From Paenibacillus lutrae (GTDB taxonomy: Bacteria > Bacillota > Bacilli > Paenibacillales > NBRC-103111): a DNA stretch of 64,000 bases. The stretch covers positions 188,869 through 252,868 of the forward strand of contig NZ_RHLK01000007.1 of assembly GCF_009757775.1 (NCBI RefSeq). The letters are read 5' to 3'. Below, one piece after another: positions 61,139 to 64,000 of the stretch. Within the stretch, counting starts at the first letter, position 1, and every line of letters begins with the position of its first letter. The notes beneath the pieces were generated by a model, which did not search any database, was not told the origin of the DNA, and was given only the letters and a program-made list of their open reading frames with translations. A program made the translations under genes and the position numbers.

Positions 61139-61561
61139 GATAAATGAGGAGAACTAGCCGGAGTCGATTCTAGCAGGCATTCTACTGTTAGGCTCCGTGG
61201 AGCAGCATGACGCTGTGACCGAGCTTATGGAAATGGTGACGGGGTGTATTACTAATCCATCGGCCTTGCCGAAGCCTAAGCGCAGTAATTGGCAAGGGGA
61301 TATGGAAGATTATGCGTAACGAAAAGGAGAACGCCTGTGATGTGGTTTTTCTCATCGGAACTATTCCTTTAATTCACAAGCTATTTGGTGATAAAAAAGG
61401 GCTCGATGCATGACATCATAGCCCAGTTCGTCTAGTCAATATAACAAAAAAGATTGAGGTGCTCGAAAATTGCTATCCTGCATGGTCTCCTTATTAAGTA
61501 TGGAGTCCGGGAACAGTCGGGTTTGGAACTCCGGAATAGAGGGAACATGCTTTAAGGATTT

Positions 61562-61843
61562 CTACAGCACGAGCTCTGTGCCGGATGTAGATTCCTTGGC
61601 AGATCGGTGAATGAAACCATATTTCAGGAAAAGGTTGACCCATGCCTCATGTTTTTCAAATTCAGTAACCCAAATTCCTTCTACGCCACTGCTAATTGCA
61701 ACATCTAAGGCTCTTTTAATAAAACGTTCTCCTAACTTAGTTCCATGCGGATTTACTTTCATACCTATCTTTAATACGGTCACCGCCCTTGCTGCAATGG
61801 CAAGTTTTATGAAAAATACCGCTCTTTCGAATATTATTCTCAA
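61562..61843 (-). pseudogene. C-terminal remnant of a GNAT acetyltransferase
   Basis: A 93-residue frame whose end resembles the second half of a GNAT domain: KLGERFIKRALDVAISSGVE, then VTEFEKHEAWVNLFLKYGFI. The N-terminal half of a normal GNAT protein is missing and the first 20 codons do not fit the family, so the gene appears truncated. It is co-directional with, and just downstream of, the BlaR1-like gene. Confidence 0.6.
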
Positions 61844-61859
61844 CCATCATTGATCGCTG

Positions 61860-63299
61860 TCACTGGGTCACTAAGGACAGGCTGTCTAAACGATCCATCA
61901 GTTGACGCAGGCTCGCTTTATCCGCGGCATGAAGCCGGACATCCTCTCCAAGCAACTTGTCGACCTGTTCTCTTGTAAACGTAAAGCTATAAGCTGTGCC
62001 ATCATATTGACCCGTGTTGTCAACAATCGAATGGGTGATATGATCGACGTTATCAATCAGGCTGAAGAGCAGAATCGAATTGCGATAGAAAGCTTCATCG
62101 CTGATTGCTCCCTCTTTCATCACACCAGCAGAGTCATTCATTATATAATTAATGGTCAATCCATAAGGCGGAGCTTTCGTTTGAAGTTCAATGTCTTTGA
62201 CTTCCAAGCCTATTGGCTTGGGCGTTCCACCGATAAGGCCGCCAACCTTGATATGATTACCCACGTACAGTGTTTTGTTCTTCATAAGTTTATCCACAGC
62301 ATCTTCCGATTGCACAGGCTGCGACGATTGCTGTAAAGGCTTAGGATTGGCTGTACATCCTATTACCAAGGCTGCAATAACGAGCAAAGAGAATGCGACC
62401 ATCCAGGAAGAGGGCTGACGATACGCGAGAATATTTTTAATTCTTGCCTTAACATTACTCTCTCCAAAGGCAAGCGGGCTACCCTTTAGTAAACCGCTTC
62501 TGCTTACTGAAAGAGAAAGCAGGGAGGCGGAGTAGCTTCCTTTAATCTGGTGGCCCATCTTCTTCACGACACTTTCATCGCAGGACATTTCCATGTCTTT
62601 ACTCATGAGCGCATAAGATAGCCACATCAGCGGATTAAACCAATGGATGATAAGCATCATGAATGCAAAAGGCTTGATCAGATAATCTCGTCTCCTAATA
62701 TGAATTCGCTCATGCAGTAAAATGTAAGCCAGCTCATGCTCGCTCATTCCGGTCGGAATGTATATTTTCGGCTTCACAAAACCGCAAACAAAGGGTGTAG
62801 CAATCTGGTCAGTCTCAAAAATATTATCCTTGACGAGGGTTGCAGTCCGGACTCTGTCCAGTATTCTCAAGTACGATAGGACGCTGTAAAGAAGGAGAAT
62901 TGCTGCACCTGTCAGCCAAATCATACTTCCGGTCCACAATATGATTTGGATCGGATTTGCACTTGCCATCGGTGCAGCAGCTGGAAGGGATGTATTTACA
63001 AAGTTTCTTATCCCGCTAATACCAGCATCCATAACAGGCTTCAGCTGCATCCCGATATCCTGCGGTACATACTCCATGACGCCTGTACCAGCTTTGACCT
63101 GAGGCTGTACCAGTCGTAATATACTGAAGCTTGAAGTGAAACTAACGGGGATGACCAGCCTGACGATTACGGCCGACCATAGGATATAGGAGAATATTTT
63201 AGGAGCACGCCTCAGAAGAAATCTCGCCATGATAACTGCAATTGCCACGTAACTTGCCGTAATACTCATATTAAGGACAGTAACAAATAGATTCGTCAT
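61860..63299 (-). CDS. BlaR1/MecR1-type M56 peptidase, antirepressor-like
   Basis: A 479-residue membrane protein with four N-terminal helices. The gluzincin motif is YILLHERIHIRRRDY (HExxH). A fifth helix near residue 320 (AFSLLVIAALVIGCT) is followed by an external C-terminal domain (about 340-479) like DUF4825, not a penicillin-binding domain. By family logic it senses an external signal and cleaves the BlaI-type repressor encoded upstream. The two genes overlap by 4 bp. The signal is probably not a beta-lactam. Confidence 0.92.
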   Translation of the reverse strand: MTNLFVTVLNMSITASYVAIAVIMARFLLRRAPKIFSYILWSAVIVRLVIPVSFTSSFSILRLVQPQVKAGTGVMEYVPQDIGMQLKPVMDAGISGIRNFVNTSLPAAAPMASANPIQIILWTGSMIWLTGAAILLLYSVLSYLRILDRVRTATLVKDNIFETDQIATPFVCGFVKPKIYIPTGMSEHELAYILLHERIHIRRRDYLIKPFAFMMLIIHWFNPLMWLSYALMSKDMEMSCDESVVKKMGHQIKGSYSASLLSLSVSRSGLLKGSPLAFGESNVKARIKNILAYRQPSSWMVAFSLLVIAALVIGCTANPKPLQQSSQPVQSEDAVDKLMKNKTLYVGNHIKVGGLIGGTPKPIGLEVKDIELQTKAPPYGLTINYIMNDSAGVMKEGAISDEAFYRNSILLFSLIDNVDHITHSIVDNTGQYDGTAYSFTFTREQVDKLLGEDVRLHAADKASLRQLMDRLDSLSLVTQ

Positions 63300-63655
63300 C
63301 TGGTTGCCTCCTCAATAATCCTCTTCAACTCTTCAGCCTCCTTCTCAGACAATTTTTTCTCGCCCAGAAAGGCGGTTAAAAACTGCGGCAAAGACCCATT
63401 GAAAGCTTTATCTACAACTGTCTGGCTCTCGTATTTCTGAGCCTCTGTTTTCTTTATGATAGCGGTGACCGTTGCTTCCTCGTTCCTAAGAATTCCCCGT
63501 TCACACAGCTTTCTTAGCACGGTATAGGTCGTGGACTTCTTCCAGCCAAGCTTTTGCAGGCTTAACTTTACAAGATCAGTAGAATTAATGGGTTCATTAT
63601 CCCATATCAGACATGCGAATTTATATTCGGCGTCGAACAATTTGTAGGGTTCCAT
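63296..63655 (-). CDS. BlaI/MecI/CopY-family repressor
   Basis: A 119-residue winged-helix regulator: YKFACLIWDNEPINSTDLVK, then KKSTTYTVLRKLCERGILRN, and a helical dimerisation tail (KLSEKEAEELKRIIEE). Co-transcribed with the M56 peptidase gene, its probable antagonist. Two copies of a palindrome just upstream are its likely operators, giving autorepression. No beta-lactamase gene is in view. Confidence 0.94.
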   Translation of the reverse strand: MEPYKLFDAEYKFACLIWDNEPINSTDLVKLSLQKLGWKKSTTYTVLRKLCERGILRNEEATVTAIIKKTEAQKYESQTVVDKAFNGSLPQFLTAFLGEKKLSEKEAEELKRIIEEATR

Positions 63656-63673
63656 TCTGTTTCTCCTTTATGA

Positions 63674-63718
63674 GTTTATTGCAGTAAACCTTATGCTTAT
63701 GAGTCTATTGCAGTAAAC
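63674..63718. promoter_or_regulatory. Two tandem palindromic operators of the BlaI-type repressor
   Basis: GTTTATTGCAGTAAAC (63674-63689) and GTCTATTGCAGTAAAC (63703-63718), 29 bp apart, are near-perfect palindromes (GTTTA-N6-TAAAC) embedded in a longer duplicated unit that begins TATGAGT and ends AAACCT. They lie within 65 bp upstream of the repressor start. Confidence 0.72.
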
Positions 63719-63809
63719 CTCTCTTGTCAAGAGTCGGACTTTGTGAAGCGACCTTACCCGTATGCAAATAGAAAAGGGTACCTCAGTGAGGCAATCCTAA
63801 AATATTTGC

Positions 63810-63858
63810 AAAAAAACCTTCAAAACCACTATAAAAGTGGATCTAAAGGTTCTTTTTT
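63810..63858. terminator. Bidirectional long-stem terminator near right edge
   Basis: AACCTT pairs with AAGGTT and, inside, CCACT pairs with AGTGG around ATAAA; A7 and T6 tracts flank it. It separates the BlaI-type unit from whatever lies to the right. Confidence 0.72.
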
Positions 63859-64000
63859 AACCCAATATCACATAAAAAGTGGGGACTGAATTTTCTTAAA
63901 ACGACTTTTGAGACAGCCCCTTTTATAAATAGGAGAAATCAAGATCCGGTGCGGCGGCCGTTAAAACAATCTACTCCTTGTTGCGTAAGCACATTCCTTT
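63859..64000. other. Right-edge sequence, possible end of an IS element
   Basis: ACTTTTGAGACAGCCCCTTT at 63904-63923 resembles the terminal repeat of IS1182-type elements as remembered. No coding region is visible, so this is weak. The rest shows nothing recognisable. Confidence 0.25.

Noticed and set aside
63904-63923. IS1182-like inverted repeat as a mobile element call
   Set aside because: Only one end could be in view and no transposase is visible; the resemblance is from memory, so it is noted only as a weak edge feature.

Overview
The window reads as chromosome of a Gram-positive, endospore-former-type Bacillota, most likely Paenibacillus or a close relative. This is inferred from strong GGAGG ribosome binding sites, frequent TTG/GTG starts, a match to the Bacillus cre consensus, SLH-anchored surface proteins, YitT, BlaI/BlaR-type regulation and a staphyloxanthin-type C30 carotenoid operon. 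GC looks close to 50% by eye, except for an AT-richer block at about 40.3-45.8 kb. No rRNA, tRNA or CRISPR array was seen. No wholly new defence or mobile system was found; the strongest signals are regulatory and architectural.

Layout. 0-6.7 kb: an inward-facing sugar catabolic operon on the minus strand (ABC solute-binding lipoprotein, two permeases, YjhC/NanOx-like Gfo/Idh oxidoreductase, YhcH/NanQ-like protein, ROK kinase running off the left edge) plus an AraC regulator. The gene set fits uptake and catabolism of sialic acid or 2,7-anhydro-sialic acid. A cre box and a 20-bp-phased direct repeat lie upstream of the binding-protein gene. 7-9.6 kb: a thioredoxin-like protein and a divergent LysR/EamA exporter pair. 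9.6-11.3 kb: a complete IS3-family element with a 3-bp target duplication and a programmed frameshift signal, inserted in the loop of the terminator of the exporter gene. 11.3-17.4 kb: a flavin monooxygenase, an MHYT-PAS-GGDEF-EAL protein, a coiled-coil protein of unknown role, a PhnA-like protein and an ArsR/SRPBCC pair. 17.6-26.7 kb: two adjacent giant SLH surface proteins with Ig/cadherin-like repeats; one carries nearly identical 291-bp repeats.

27-40 kb: mostly single housekeeping, stress or regulatory genes (catalase-like, YitT, permuted NlpC/P60-like, CdsA-like, lipid kinase, NADPH quinone reductase/MarR pair, nitroreductase/MarR/monooxygenase operon, SelO), with a decayed acetyltransferase. 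40.3-45.8 kb: a five-gene glycan-modification island (TPR-glycosyltransferase, WbqC, GNAT, TylF-type methyltransferase, DegT aminotransferase). 46-52.3 kb: a DUF4386 pseudogene, a MarR-SDR-SDR-MFS cluster, a GyrI-like AraC regulator and a membrane protein.

52.5-61 kb: a full crtM-crtP-aldH-crtO-crtN-crtQ operon followed by a CarH/LitR-type B12-binding MerR regulator. Short TATACA-type repeats, two of them exactly 11 bp apart, occur at both the crtM and the carH promoters, so light- and cobalamin-dependent control of carotenoid synthesis is the most attractive hypothesis here. The photoreceptor signature W-x9-EH is present, but the residue expected to be His after the Trp is Glu. 61-64 kb: gene relics, a BlaR1-type M56 peptidase and a BlaI regulator with two palindromic operators, and a terminator near the right edge.
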